Below, piece by piece: positions 9,801 through 17,261 of a stretch of DNA of 64,000 nucleotides. The stretch covers positions 2,330,001 to 2,394,000 of the forward strand of contig NZ_CP026100.1 in the NCBI RefSeq assembly GCF_003722335.1. Reading direction: 5' to 3'. Made by a program: the position numbers and the translations under genes. The notes beneath the pieces were generated by a model. It had not been told where the DNA came from. It searched no databases and worked only from the letters and a program-made list of their open reading frames with translations. The stretch's first letter is position 1; each line of letters opens with the position of its first letter. Source of the DNA: Caulobacter flavus. Its GTDB lineage: Bacteria; Pseudomonadota; Alphaproteobacteria; Caulobacterales; Caulobacteraceae.

Positions 9801-9934
9801 CGCACCAGGGCCTCGGCCTCGGCGCGGACGGCGGCGCGATCCTCGCTCGACAGGGGCTTGGCGGCCAGCAGGTCGGCGATCACCGCCTTCTCGTCACGGT
9901 ACTTGCCGTCGTCCAGGGAGTCCCAATCGGCCAT
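6845..9934 (-). CDS. putA: Bifunctional proline dehydrogenase / L-glutamate gamma-semialdehyde dehydrogenase
   Basis: PutA oxidises proline to P5C in an FAD domain and channels it to an NAD-dependent aldehyde dehydrogenase domain, giving glutamate. At 1029 residues it is the shorter PutA type. The PRODH domain spans about residues 90-470, with VKLSALCPRYEATH, MVRLVKGAYWDSEIKRAQ and the FATHNAHTL strand. The P5CDH domain spans about residues 510-1010, with ISPWNFPLAIFTGQ, FTGGTDTA and the catalytic cysteine in SAGQRCSALRLLFL. No N-terminal ribbon-helix-helix is seen, so it is not self-regulating like the E. coli protein. A divergent Lrp-type regulator 445 bp away probably controls it. Confidence 0.96.
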   Translation of the reverse strand: MADWDSLDDGKYRDEKAVIADLLAAKPLSSEDRAAVRAEAEALVRGARRSVRKQGVVESFLQEFSLGTREGLALMCLAEALLRTPDDDTRDRLIAEKIGSADWASHLGGSDSLFVNASTWGLMLTGKIVEPDDEAQRNLPAFIKKLAGRVGEPVIRAAVGQAIRIMGEQFVLGRTIEAAIKRAASEDTMCSFDMLGEGARTAADAARYEKSYADAIETVGKLSNKAGPEAGHGVSVKLSALCPRYEATHEDRVWEELYPRTLRLALIAAKYDINFTIDAEEADRLALSLKLLDKLCREPALGEWKGLGLAVQAYQKRCGEVIARLKALSEETGRRLMVRLVKGAYWDSEIKRAQVAGRPDYPVYTTKPATDLSYLVNAKALIGAAPHLYAQFATHNAHTLAAVVRMAKNAGVRIEHQRLHGMGEALYKAADDLYDGITLRAYAPVGGHEDLLPYLVRRLLENGANTSFVHALLDERVPVEKVVTDPIDVVEAHPDRHAKIPTPIDVYGEGRKNSAGLDLSTRADRYRLSAAVTVLDAAPLQSGPLVGGKLEAGGPPLPVVSPVDAGRVVGAVSEAQLPQIDKAFKLARAAQPAWDRVGGPARAKVLRAMGDALEANIERLIAILAREAGKTLADGIAEVREAVDFCRYYAVLAEKQFGEPELLKGPVGETNTLGLAGRGVFVCISPWNFPLAIFTGQIAAALAAGNAVVAKPAEQTPIIAYEAVKLYHAAGLDHRLLALLPGRGETVGAALTAHEGLDGVAFTGGTDTAWRINQTLAQRQGPIVPFIAETGGLNGMFVDTTAQREQVIDDVIVSAFGSAGQRCSALRLLFLPTDTADHIIEGLKGAMDALVVADPADASTDVGPVIDADAKDALDKHLARLKHEAKVLHALEAPAGGTFFGPVLAEIPAADFLEREVFGPILHVVRYKPEDLEQVAGALAARRYGLTLGVHSRIQAFADEVVRLVPAGNAYVNRTMTGAVVGVQPFGGEGLSGTGPKAGGPHALLRFAVERALSVNITAQGGDPALLNL

Positions 9935-9980
9935 GATGCGCCTCGCTAATGATTTATCGTCGCTGTAGCCCGGCTATGAT

Positions 9981-10060
9981 CGAAGGTGCTTCGTTTGTTG
10001 GCTCTGGCTTCCGTATGCTGTTCGGCGTAAACGTCGAAAAACGTTGTCTGCTCCAGGCGG
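9981..10060 (+). repeat. First copy of a duplicated segment upstream of the Lrp-type regulator
   Basis: This 80-bp segment aligns without gaps to 10317-10396, with about 54 of 80 bases the same by eye. The best blocks are the first 20 bases (CGAAGGTGCT plus TTTGTT) and the last 40. The second copy contains the start codon of the regulator (ATG TCT GCT). In this copy the equivalent position reads TTG TCT GCT, followed by 86 open codons (10044-10304) of doubtful coding value. It is either an old duplication of the promoter and 5' end or a pair of regulator-binding regions. Confidence 0.55.
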
Positions 10061-10316
10061 GCGAGAAGCCCCGCGACAGGGCGTCGCGCCGTGCGGAAAC
10101 GCGCGGTCAGGTCCGCAGCTTAGGAGGGGAAGGGGAGCACTGGAAGGGACGCGTCTCGGGGGGACTCGCGCGTCCCTTCCGCTCGTCGCCGACGCTGGGG
10201 GATGCGTGGCGAGCTTTCCCGCCGAGCGGGAGGCCCTTGGCGAAGCGCGCCGACTGGGGGATGCGGCGTGGGGGGAAGCTTCGCTAGGACGATTGAGGGT
10301 GTAGTCCTCTTTGCGC
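10061..10316. other. Spacer between the two duplicated segments, with a hairpin and a short direct repeat
   Basis: This completes the 445-bp putA/putR intergenic region. It holds a 12-bp perfect inverted repeat (10142-10153 with 10169-10180) without a T-run, and the word CTGGGGGATGCG at about 10195 and again near 10254. A TTG-started frame runs through it but has no independent coding support. No convincing promoter consensus was seen. Confidence 0.4.
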
Positions 10317-10396
10317 CGAAGGTGCTTTGTTTGTTATCGCTATTATCAGAACAATCTTCGCTGAAAGTGACGAAAATCCATGTCTGCTCTAGACGA
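10317..10396 (+). repeat. Second copy of the duplicated segment, spanning the regulator start
   Basis: Partner of 9981-10060. It covers the region immediately upstream of the Lrp-type gene and its first codons. The shared CGAAGGTGCT and ACGAAAA words at the same spacing in both copies may be binding determinants for the Lrp-type protein. That role is inferred; Lrp/AsnC sites are degenerate. Confidence 0.5.
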
Positions 10397-10841
10397 TACC
10401 GATCGCCGGCTTCTGCGCGTGCTGCAGGCCGACGGCCGGATCACCAACGCCGAGCTGGCCAAGCGCTGCAACCTCTCGCCGGCGGCCACCTTCGACCGCG
10501 TGCGGCGCCTGCGCGAGCGCGGCTTCATCACCGGCTACGCGGCGCTGCTCGACCCGGCCAAGGTCGACCGGGCGCTGCTGATCTTCGTCGAGGTGGTGCT
10601 GGACCGCACGACTGGCGAGGTGTTCGAGGACTTCGCCGCCGCCATCCGCCGCGCGCCCGAGGTGCTGGAGTGCCACATGGTGGCCGGCGGCTTCGACTAC
10701 CTGATCAAGGCCCGCGTGCGCGACATGGATGCCTATCGCAGCTTCCTGGGCGACATCCTGGTGAAGATGCCGGGCGTGCGCGAGACCCGCACCTATGCGG
10801 TGCTCGAAGAGGTCAAGAGCACGGTGCAACTGCCGCTTTAG
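10380..10841 (+). CDS. putR: Lrp/AsnC-family regulator, probable proline utilisation activator
   Basis: A 153-residue Lrp/AsnC protein. The N-terminal helix-turn-helix MSALDDTDRRLLRVLQADGR is followed by SPAATFDRVRRLRERGFITG, and the C-terminal half is a RAM ligand-binding domain ending VLEEVKSTVQLPL. It is transcribed divergently from putA. In Agrobacterium, Rhodobacter and Caulobacter-type genomes a putA-adjacent Lrp protein (PutR) activates putA with proline, so the role is inferred by family and position. The intergenic region carries an imperfect duplication that may hold its binding sites. Confidence 0.88.
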   Translation: MSALDDTDRRLLRVLQADGRITNAELAKRCNLSPAATFDRVRRLRERGFITGYAALLDPAKVDRALLIFVEVVLDRTTGEVFEDFAAAIRRAPEVLECHMVAGGFDYLIKARVRDMDAYRSFLGDILVKMPGVRETRTYAVLEEVKSTVQLPL

Positions 10842-10937
10842 TCGCCGCCTAACACTTCCGTATGATTTCGCGCCGGGCCGGGGCGTGGAAACAAGGGGCG
10901 AAGGCCGGCGCATCGCGGGCCCAGGAAGGACCAGGCC

Positions 10938-11309
10938 TTGGCCAGCCCCGCGCGCATCGCGATCATCGACGACGACACCTCCCTGCGCGAAGCCCTGATC
11001 GCTCTCGTCCGATCGGTCGGGCATGTGGGCACGGGGCACGGGTCGGCGGAGGATTTCCTGGAGTCGGGCGAGGCGGGCGCCGCCGACTGCCTGATCACCG
11101 ACATCCGGCTGCCGGGGCTCAGCGGCGTGGACCTGGCGCTGCAACTGCGGGCGGCGTCGACGGGACCGCCGGTGGTGATCATCACCGCGCGCACCGAGAC
11201 CGCCCTGCTGGCCAGAGCGGCGCAGAGCGGGGCGCTGTGCGTGCTGCGCAAGCCGTTCGCGGCCGACGACCTGCTCGATTGCCTGGAAAGAGCGCTGGCG
11301 GACCGTTGA
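10938..11309 (+). CDS. Single-domain response regulator
   Basis: A 123-residue stand-alone receiver domain starting from a TTG preceded by GGAAGGA. It reads MASPARIAIIDDDTSLREAL with phosphoacceptor D55 in LITDIRLPGLSG, T/S-region IITARTE and conserved K105 in LRKPF. There is no output domain. The sequence resembles the FixJ-type receiver encoded at 14299 in the same gene group. It may act as a phosphate sink or relay, or by binding a partner. The histidine kinase gene follows 78 nt downstream in the same direction. Confidence 0.87.
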   Translation: MASPARIAIIDDDTSLREALIALVRSVGHVGTGHGSAEDFLESGEAGAADCLITDIRLPGLSGVDLALQLRAASTGPPVVIITARTETALLARAAQSGALCVLRKPFAADDLLDCLERALADR

Positions 11310-11387
11310 GGCCCGAATGGGTGTTTCCGGCGCGCGCCGCGCCGGTCAGTAAGGCGTGAGGCGAGGGACGCGGGGAGGCGGACCGGG

Positions 11388-12992
11388 ATGCAGGCAGACG
11401 ATGCGTCGATCCTCGACATGGTCGAAGACGGCGTCGTCGTGCGCGACGCGCGCGGCCTCGTGCTCGGCTGGAACGCCGCGGCCGCGAGGCTGTACGGCTT
11501 CTCGCGCGACCAGGCTCAGGGCAGGCCCGTGCATGAGCTGCTCTCGACTCGCCATCCCCTGACCGTCGCCGAGATCGAGCGGCGGCTTCTGGCAGACGGC
11601 GCCTGGGAGGGCGAGGTCGGGCGCGTGGCGGCCGATGGCCGGGACCTGCGCGTCGGCGTCCGCTGGCGGGTGCGGCGCGACGCCGACGGCGCGCTGCGCG
11701 ACGTGGTCGAGATCGCCCGCGACCTTGGCGGCCTGGAGCGCGAGGCGCGCCAGGCGCTGGAAACCGAGCACCGCTACCGCAACCTCTTCCACGCCACGGC
11801 CGCCTCGTTCTGGGACCTCGATTTCAGTGGCGTGCGGCGAATGCTGGAGGATCTCTTCAACGCCGGCCTGACCGATCCGCGCGCCTATTTCGCCGCCAAT
11901 CCGGCCTTTCTGCGCGCGGCCATCGACTCCACGCGCGTCGTCGACGTCAACGACAAGACCCTCGAGATGTTCGGGGCGACGCGCGCGGCGCTGGTCGGCG
12001 CGACCATCGGGCCGTTCTGGCCCGAGGCGAGCCAGGGCGTCTTCGCCGCCAGCCTGATGGCGGCGATCGCCAACCGGCCCAACTTCGTCGCCGAGACCGT
12101 GCTGTCGCGGGCCGACGGCTCGCCGCTGGAGGCGCTGCTGACCGTGGCTTGGCCCGTCGAGAACAAGGGCAAGGGGACGGTTCTGGTCGGCGTCATCGAC
12201 ATTTCCGAGCAGGCCGCGGCCCGCCGGGCGCTGGAGCGGGCCCAGGCCGATCTGGCCCACGCCGCCCGGGTGGCGATGCTGGGCGAGCTGACCGCCTCGA
12301 TCGCCCACGAGGTCAACCAGCCGCTGGCGGCCATCGTCACCAACGGCGAGGCGGGCCTGCGCTGGCTGGGCCGCGCCGAGCCCGACGTGGCCGAGGCCCG
12401 CGTGCTCAACAGCCGCATGGTCGCCGACGCCCGCCGGGCGGCCGACATCATCGCGCGCATCCGCCAGATGGCCCAGCGCGGCGAGCCGCGCCGGGAGATC
12501 ATCGCCGTCCGGGGTCTGGTCGAAGAGGCCGCCCAGTTCCTCGGCCACGAGATCCAGGGACGGGGCGCGAGCCTGGCGCTCGACCTGCCGCCGGACCTGC
12601 CTGAGGTCGCCGGCGACCGCACCCAGCTGCAGCAGGTGGTGGTCAATCTGGCGATGAACGCCCTGCAGGCCATGGCCGCCGCCGACAGTCCCCTGCGCCG
12701 GGTGACGCTTCGCGCGGCGAGGGACGGCGAGGGGCTGGTGCGGGTCACGGTCGAGGATACTGGGCCGGGGATTCCCGAGGCGGCGCTGCCGCGCCTGTTC
12801 GACAGCTTCTTCACCACCAGGGCGACCGGCATGGGCATGGGGCTGTCGATCTGCCGCTCGATCGTCGAGGCGCACGGCGGGACCATCGAGGCCCGGAACG
12901 TACAAGACGGCGGCGCGATCGTCGGCTTCACCGTGCCGGCCGGCGACGTCGTGGGCGACGTTCGGCACGCGGGGGATCCATGCGCATCTTGA
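11388..12992 (+). CDS. PAS-domain sensor histidine kinase (FixL/DctB-like HPK4 type)
   Basis: A 534-residue soluble-looking kinase with no membrane segment. A PAS domain covers about residues 5-110 (GLVLGWNAAAARLYGFSRDQ). A second PAS-like sensor region spans about 128-275. The H-box has H307 in ELTASIAHEVNQPLAAI. The ATPase domain has NLAMNALQAM (N-box), EDTGPGIPEAALPRLFDSFF and GMGMGLSICRSIVEAHGG. No haem-binding PAS signature is obvious, so oxygen sensing should not be assumed. Its last 13 nt overlap the MFS gene, linking signal perception to transport. Partner regulators are probably the flanking receiver proteins. Confidence 0.92.
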   Translation: MQADDASILDMVEDGVVVRDARGLVLGWNAAAARLYGFSRDQAQGRPVHELLSTRHPLTVAEIERRLLADGAWEGEVGRVAADGRDLRVGVRWRVRRDADGALRDVVEIARDLGGLEREARQALETEHRYRNLFHATAASFWDLDFSGVRRMLEDLFNAGLTDPRAYFAANPAFLRAAIDSTRVVDVNDKTLEMFGATRAALVGATIGPFWPEASQGVFAASLMAAIANRPNFVAETVLSRADGSPLEALLTVAWPVENKGKGTVLVGVIDISEQAAARRALERAQADLAHAARVAMLGELTASIAHEVNQPLAAIVTNGEAGLRWLGRAEPDVAEARVLNSRMVADARRAADIIARIRQMAQRGEPRREIIAVRGLVEEAAQFLGHEIQGRGASLALDLPPDLPEVAGDRTQLQQVVVNLAMNALQAMAAADSPLRRVTLRAARDGEGLVRVTVEDTGPGIPEAALPRLFDSFFTTRATGMGMGLSICRSIVEAHGGTIEARNVQDGGAIVGFTVPAGDVVGDVRHAGDPCAS

Positions 12993-14302
12993 CCAAGGCC
13001 GCCTACGCCGCGCCCAGCGTCGGCTTCGCGGGGATCAGCCTGCCGCTGCTGATCTTCCTGCCGGCCTTCTACGCGGCCGAGCGCGGGCTGCCGGTCGCGG
13101 CCGTCGGCGCGGCCTTCGCCATCGTGCGCCTGCTGGACATCGGCTTCGATCCGCTGATCGGGGCGGCCATGGACCGCACGCGCTCGCGGTTCGGACGCTT
13201 CAAGCTTTGGATGGCCCTGGGCACGCCACTGCTGATGGTTTCGGTCTGGTGCCTGTTCATGCCGCCGGCCGGCGCGGGCATGGCCTGGCTGGTCGTCAGC
13301 CTGGTCGGGGTCTACGCGGCCTGGTCGATCTGCTTCGTGGCCCAGCTGGGCTGGGGCGTGGCGCTGAGCGGCGACTACGCCGAGCGCAACAGCGTCTTCG
13401 GCTGGTGGCAGGCGGCCTATCTGGTCGGCAGCCTGGCGATCTCGGCCCTGCCGATGCTGCCGGGCCTGCGCGGCGACGCGGCCGCCGTCGTGCCGGCCAT
13501 GGGCCAGTTCATTCTGATCGCCGCGCCGCTGGGCGTGGTCGTCGCCCTGCTGCTGGCGCCCGAGCCGCCGTCGGGGCCGCGTCCCAAGGTCGCCGCCAGC
13601 GCCTATCTGAAGCTGCTGGTCCGTCCCAATGTCGCGCGGCTTCTGGTCGTCGACCTGCTGATCGGCATGGCGGTGGCCACCAACGGGGCGCTATTCTTCT
13701 TCTACTTCGGCGCCACGAGAGGGCTGTCGACCGGACAGGCGGCCGTGCTGCTGTTCGCCACCAACGCCGGATCGCTGGCGGGCGTGTGGCTGTGGAGCCG
13801 GCTGGGCGGCGCGCTGGGCAAGCACAAGGCCGCCATGGCGGCGTTCCTGGCCTATGCGGCGCTGCTGGCGGTGGTCCACCTCGCGCCCTTCGGAGCGCCG
13901 CCGGCCGGCGCGGCGCTGATGCTGGCGTTCGGCGCGACCCTGTCGGCCGGACCGGTGCTGGTGCGTTCGATGCTGGCCGACGTCGGCGACGAGGAGCGCC
14001 TGCGGACCGGCGTCGACCACACCGGCTTGCTGTCGGCCCTGTTCGCCAATTCCAACAAGCTGGGCGCGGTGATCGGACCGGCCGCCGCCTTCGCGCTGCT
14101 GGGCGCGGCGGGCTTCCAGCCGAAGGGCGCGGTCAACGCGCCGGGCGCGCTGGCCATGGTGGCGGCCCTGGCGATCTGGGCGCCGCTGGCGGTAGGGCTG
14201 CTGGCGGCCCTCGTCGTGCGCGGCCACGCCCTGACCGCCGAGGCCCATGCCGCCGTCCGCGCCCGGCTGGACCTGGCCGCCGAAGGCGGCGAGGCCGCAT
14301 GA
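12980..14302 (+). CDS. MFS/GPH-type sugar-cation symporter
   Basis: A 440-residue membrane protein with about 12 hydrophobic segments. The early motif IGAAMDRTRSRFGRFKLWMA is typical of glycoside-pentoside-hexuronide (GPH) symporters, a branch of the major facilitator superfamily. It starts inside the end of the kinase gene and overlaps the following regulator by 4 nt (ATGA), so all are likely co-translated. A transporter between the kinase and regulator suggests a transport-coupled sensor system or a substrate uptake gene under self-control. The substrate is unknown. Confidence 0.85.
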   Translation: MRILTKAAYAAPSVGFAGISLPLLIFLPAFYAAERGLPVAAVGAAFAIVRLLDIGFDPLIGAAMDRTRSRFGRFKLWMALGTPLLMVSVWCLFMPPAGAGMAWLVVSLVGVYAAWSICFVAQLGWGVALSGDYAERNSVFGWWQAAYLVGSLAISALPMLPGLRGDAAAVVPAMGQFILIAAPLGVVVALLLAPEPPSGPRPKVAASAYLKLLVRPNVARLLVVDLLIGMAVATNGALFFFYFGATRGLSTGQAAVLLFATNAGSLAGVWLWSRLGGALGKHKAAMAAFLAYAALLAVVHLAPFGAPPAGAALMLAFGATLSAGPVLVRSMLADVGDEERLRTGVDHTGLLSALFANSNKLGAVIGPAAAFALLGAAGFQPKGAVNAPGALAMVAALAIWAPLAVGLLAALVVRGHALTAEAHAAVRARLDLAAEGGEAA

Positions 14303-14910
14303 GCCGCTCGCCCGCCGTCCACGTCATCGACGACGACGCCTCGCTGCGGGGCGGGCTGGAGAGCCTGTTCCGCTCGGTGGGCCTGGACGCGCGCGGCTAT
14401 GGTTCGGCCCAGCAGTTCCTCGAGGCCAACGTGGGCGACACGCCAGGATGCCTGGTGCTGGACGTGCGGCTGCCGGGCCTGAGCGGCCTCGACTTCCAGG
14501 CTCGCCTGGAGGCGCTGGGCGTGCGGCTGCCGGTGGTGCTGATGACCGGTCACGGCGACATCCCGATGAGCGTGCAGGCGATGAAGGCCGGGGCCGTCGA
14601 CTTTCTGTCAAAGCCGTTCCGCGAGCAGGACATGCTCGACGCCGTCAACACCGCCCTGGAGCGCGACGCCGCCCGCCGGGCCGGCGACGCCGACCTCGTC
14701 GCCCTGCGCGCGGCCTACCAGACGCTCAGCCCGCGCGAGCGCCAGATCATGGCCCTGGCTGCGAGCGGCCGGATGAACAAGCAGATCGCCCACGAGCTGT
14801 CGCTGAGCGAGGTCACGGTGAAGATCCATCGCGGCTCGGCGATGCGGAAGATGGCCGCCCGCACCTTCGCCGATCTGGTGCGGATGGCCGACGCCCTTGG
14901 CCTGAGCTAG
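14299..14910 (+). CDS. FixJ/NarL-type response regulator
   Basis: A 203-residue regulator. The receiver (residues 1-120) has MSRSPAVHVIDDDASLRGGL, phosphoacceptor D55 in LVLDVRLPGLSG, MTGHGDIPMSVQAMKAGAVD and K105 in LSKPF. The LuxR-type helix-turn-helix (about 140-198) has LSPRERQIMALAASGRMNKQIA and LSEVTVKIHRG. The ATG overlaps the MFS stop by 4 nt. It is the only DNA-binding protein inside the overlapping gene group and is the likely output of the kinase at 11388. It resembles FixJ and TodT-like regulators. Confidence 0.92.
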   Translation: MSRSPAVHVIDDDASLRGGLESLFRSVGLDARGYGSAQQFLEANVGDTPGCLVLDVRLPGLSGLDFQARLEALGVRLPVVLMTGHGDIPMSVQAMKAGAVDFLSKPFREQDMLDAVNTALERDAARRAGDADLVALRAAYQTLSPRERQIMALAASGRMNKQIAHELSLSEVTVKIHRGSAMRKMAARTFADLVRMADALGLS

Positions 14911-14919
14911 ACTGGCGGC

Positions 14920-15465
14920 ATGATCCACGACCTGCCCATCGGACTGGCTCTGCGCCGCTTCCGACGGCTGAACGCCGTCAAGCAGGGCGCCGTGGCCGAG
15001 CTGCTGGCCGTCTCGCAGGGAACGGTGTCGCGCTGGGAGAGCGGCGAGCACGAGCCCGACGAGGCGCATCGCGAGCGGATCGCGGACCTGATCGCCGCGC
15101 GGGCGGGCGAGGGGAGCGACGCGGCGATCCGGCGTCTGGTCGAGACCTCGTCCCAGGCCGTGCACCTGGTCTGCGACGCCACCCACCAGCTGCTGGCCGT
15201 GTCGCCCGCGCGGCTGGCGTCGTGGCGCATCGACGCGGCCGACTATCTGGGCGTTTCGCTGTGGCGCTTCGCCAGTCCCGAGATCGCCCGGGCCCAGGAG
15301 GCTCTCGCCGGCGCGGGCTGGTTCGAGCGGCCCTACCAGCGGATCCGCTTCGAGACCGGCGCCAACGACAGCCCCGAGGTTCCGGTCGTGCCGGGCCTGA
15401 CCGAGTGGGAGACCATTCCTCTGGCCGACGGCCGCGTGGGACGCCTGACCACCACCATCGGCTGA
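14920..15465 (+). CDS. XRE-family helix-turn-helix regulator with C-terminal sensory region
   Basis: A 181-residue protein. The N-terminal Cro/C1-type helix-turn-helix (residues 7-60) reads IGLALRRFRRLNAVKQGAVA then LLAVSQGTVSRWESGEHEPD. The remaining 110 residues look like a small PAS-type or unassigned sensory domain. It starts 9 nt after the FixJ-type gene and so could belong to the same transcript. No ligand can be suggested. Confidence 0.84.
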   Translation: MIHDLPIGLALRRFRRLNAVKQGAVAELLAVSQGTVSRWESGEHEPDEAHRERIADLIAARAGEGSDAAIRRLVETSSQAVHLVCDATHQLLAVSPARLASWRIDAADYLGVSLWRFASPEIARAQEALAGAGWFERPYQRIRFETGANDSPEVPVVPGLTEWETIPLADGRVGRLTTTIG

Positions 15466-15539
15466 CGCCTCGATGCGAAGGACGCGCCGCGCATAAGTTT
15501 TTCGTGTCGCGCGAAGCCGCATCGGTCTAGGGCGGCGCC

Positions 15540-16703
15540 ATGCTGCGTTCCTGGTCCAACATCGTCGCCCTCTGGCTCATCGGCGTGCTGGCCGCCGCCC
15601 AGCTTCCCAAGATCGCCGTGCTGGTTCCGGTGCTGCGCCAGGAACTGGGCCTGTCGCTGGCCCAGGCGGGCCTTCTGGTCTCGCTGCTGGAGATCGGCGG
15701 CGCGACCCTGGGCATCGCCGCCGGCCTGGCGCTGGGACGTTTCGGCGGCCGCCGCTTTCTGGCCATGGGCCTGGTCGGCCTGCTGGCCGCCAGCCTGGCC
15801 GAAGCGTTCGCGCCCAATGTCGCGGTTCTGTTCGTCGCCCGGGCGCTGGAGGGCGTGGCCTATCTGCTGTTGGTCATCGCGGCGCCGACCATGATCGCCG
15901 CCGTCGCCTCGGACAAGGCGCGCGGGCCGGCCCTGGCCCTGTGGAGCACCTTCGTCGCCGTGGGCGTGGCGGTCGGCAGCGGCGTCACGGGCCTGGCCAT
16001 GGGGCTGAGCGGCCCGCGCGGGGCCATGCTGCTGTGGGCGGTGCTATGCGCGCTGGGCCTGCTGGTCGCCCTGCGCCAGCCCAGGGGCCAGGTCGACCGC
16101 GCCCGCATCGCCCTGCCGCCGCCGGCCGCCTGGGTGCTGACCTTCGGTTTCGGGCTCTACACGGTCTTCATCTGCGCCCTGACCATGCTGCTGCCCAGCT
16201 TCCTGATCGAGAAGGCCGGCGCGGGAGTCGCCGGCGCCAGCCTCGCCACGGGTCTGGTCTCGCTGGCCGCCCTGCCGGGCTCGGCCATCGCCATCCGCAT
16301 CCTGCACGCCGGCGCCCTGGATCGCCGCCGCATGACCCTGGTGGTGGTTCCGGCCCTGCTGGCCACCGCGGCGGTCGCGCCCTTCGTCTTCCTGTGGGAC
16401 AGCGCCCTGCTGGTCGCCGCCGTCGCCTTCGCGGTGGTGCTGCTGAGCGGGATCGCCTCGCCGCTGGTCTTCGCCCGGCTGCCGGCCATGGCCGGCGGCA
16501 GCGACGGGCCGCGCATCGCCGCCGCCAACGGCCTCCTCACCCAGTTCGGGGCCGGCGGCGCCCTGATCGGCCCGCCGCTGGGCGGCCTGGTCGTCGGCCG
16601 TTTCGGCTGGGAGGCTCTGGGCGTCGTCGTCGCCGTACTCGCGGTCGGCATGCTGGCGGTGCTGCTGGCGGCCGAGCGGATGGCGCGCGAAAACGGGCGC
16701 TGA
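15540..16703 (+). CDS. MFS transporter
   Basis: A 387-residue major facilitator with 12 predicted hydrophobic segments. It begins MLRSWSNIVALWLIGVLAAA, and the loop LALGRFGGRRFLAMGLVGLL is the expected motif between helices 2 and 3. The size and CynX/NimT-like layout suggest a small-molecule or drug exporter. It stands 74 nt after the XRE gene in the same direction and may be independently expressed. The gene at 16711 converges on it. The substrate is unknown. Confidence 0.85.
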   Translation: MLRSWSNIVALWLIGVLAAAQLPKIAVLVPVLRQELGLSLAQAGLLVSLLEIGGATLGIAAGLALGRFGGRRFLAMGLVGLLAASLAEAFAPNVAVLFVARALEGVAYLLLVIAAPTMIAAVASDKARGPALALWSTFVAVGVAVGSGVTGLAMGLSGPRGAMLLWAVLCALGLLVALRQPRGQVDRARIALPPPAAWVLTFGFGLYTVFICALTMLLPSFLIEKAGAGVAGASLATGLVSLAALPGSAIAIRILHAGALDRRRMTLVVVPALLATAAVAPFVFLWDSALLVAAVAFAVVLLSGIASPLVFARLPAMAGGSDGPRIAAANGLLTQFGAGGALIGPPLGGLVVGRFGWEALGVVVAVLAVGMLAVLLAAERMARENGR

Positions 16704-16710
16704 GGCGGCG

Positions 16711-17169
16711 TCAGACCGGCGGTGCTGCGGCCGCTATAATGGCGCCCTTGGTGTTCTCGTGGGTCAGGATGGCCTTCTTGCCCGTGCTCCTGGCCAGGAG
16801 CTCCATGAAGTGGCGCAATACGTCGAGCTCACGCTGGCCCTGCACTTCGCGCGGATCGATGTCGAACTCGATCTCCGCGTCGTCGAAGAAGTGGCAGTTG
16901 AACCGGACGCCTTCGACGGTAAGCGTCAGAAGGAAGGACGTTTCTTCCCGGCGATCGAAAATTGCCTGGGGGCGTAGCGGAAGCAACGCCGGCTCGCCCG
17001 CCTCGTAGAAGCTTGGCGGCGGCTCCAGGTCGCGCAGCGCGTCGAGCGTTCGTCGCCAGTCATCCAGCGTAGCGTCCAGCACGTAGATGTCGCGCCAGGA
17101 GCCATCCCATTCGAATTCCGCGGCGACGTCGATCCAGTCCATGAGCTCTTTAAGCAGGTCGGGACCCAT
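16711..17169 (-). CDS. Hypothetical protein, 152 aa
   Basis: Family not recognised. A soluble 152-residue acidic protein starting MGPDLLKELMDWIDVAAEFE and ending ILTHENTKGAIIAAAAPPV, rich in Asp, Glu, Phe and Leu. The central part (SFLLTLTVEGVRFNCHFFDD) looks like beta strands, as in small immunity- or Imm-type proteins, but no assignment is made. It is separated from the upstream dehydratase gene by an intrinsic terminator (17207-17240), so it must have its own promoter in the remaining 37 bp or be a downstream read-through gene. Confidence 0.68.
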   Translation of the reverse strand: MGPDLLKELMDWIDVAAEFEWDGSWRDIYVLDATLDDWRRTLDALRDLEPPPSFYEAGEPALLPLRPQAIFDRREETSFLLTLTVEGVRFNCHFFDDAEIEFDIDPREVQGQRELDVLRHFMELLARSTGKKAILTHENTKGAIIAAAAPPV

Positions 17170-17206
17170 ACGCCCAGGCGAATGGCCGGGGCGGCTCGCC
17201 CAAAGA

Positions 17207-17240
17207 AGAAAGCCGCCCGGGTCGCCCCGGACGGCTTTCT
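17207..17240 (-). terminator. Intrinsic terminator after the sugar-acid dehydratase gene
   Basis: Arms AGAAAGCCGCCCGG (17207-17220) and CCGGACGGCTTTCT (17227-17240) pair with one mismatch around a 6-nt loop. On the minus strand the stem ends in CTTTCTTCTTTG. It lies 22 nt past the dehydratase stop. Confidence 0.75.
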
Positions 17241-17261
17241 GTCTTCAGCGACGCCGACGGC

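Noticed and set aside
6779..9949. 1056-codon plus-strand frame opposite putA
   Set aside because: It mirrors putA codon structure; no ribosome binding site and no recognisable protein motif.
10044..10304. 86-codon ORF after the duplicated Lrp promoter segment
   Set aside because: TTG start, no clear ribosome binding site, low-complexity translation; kept only as part of the duplication observation.
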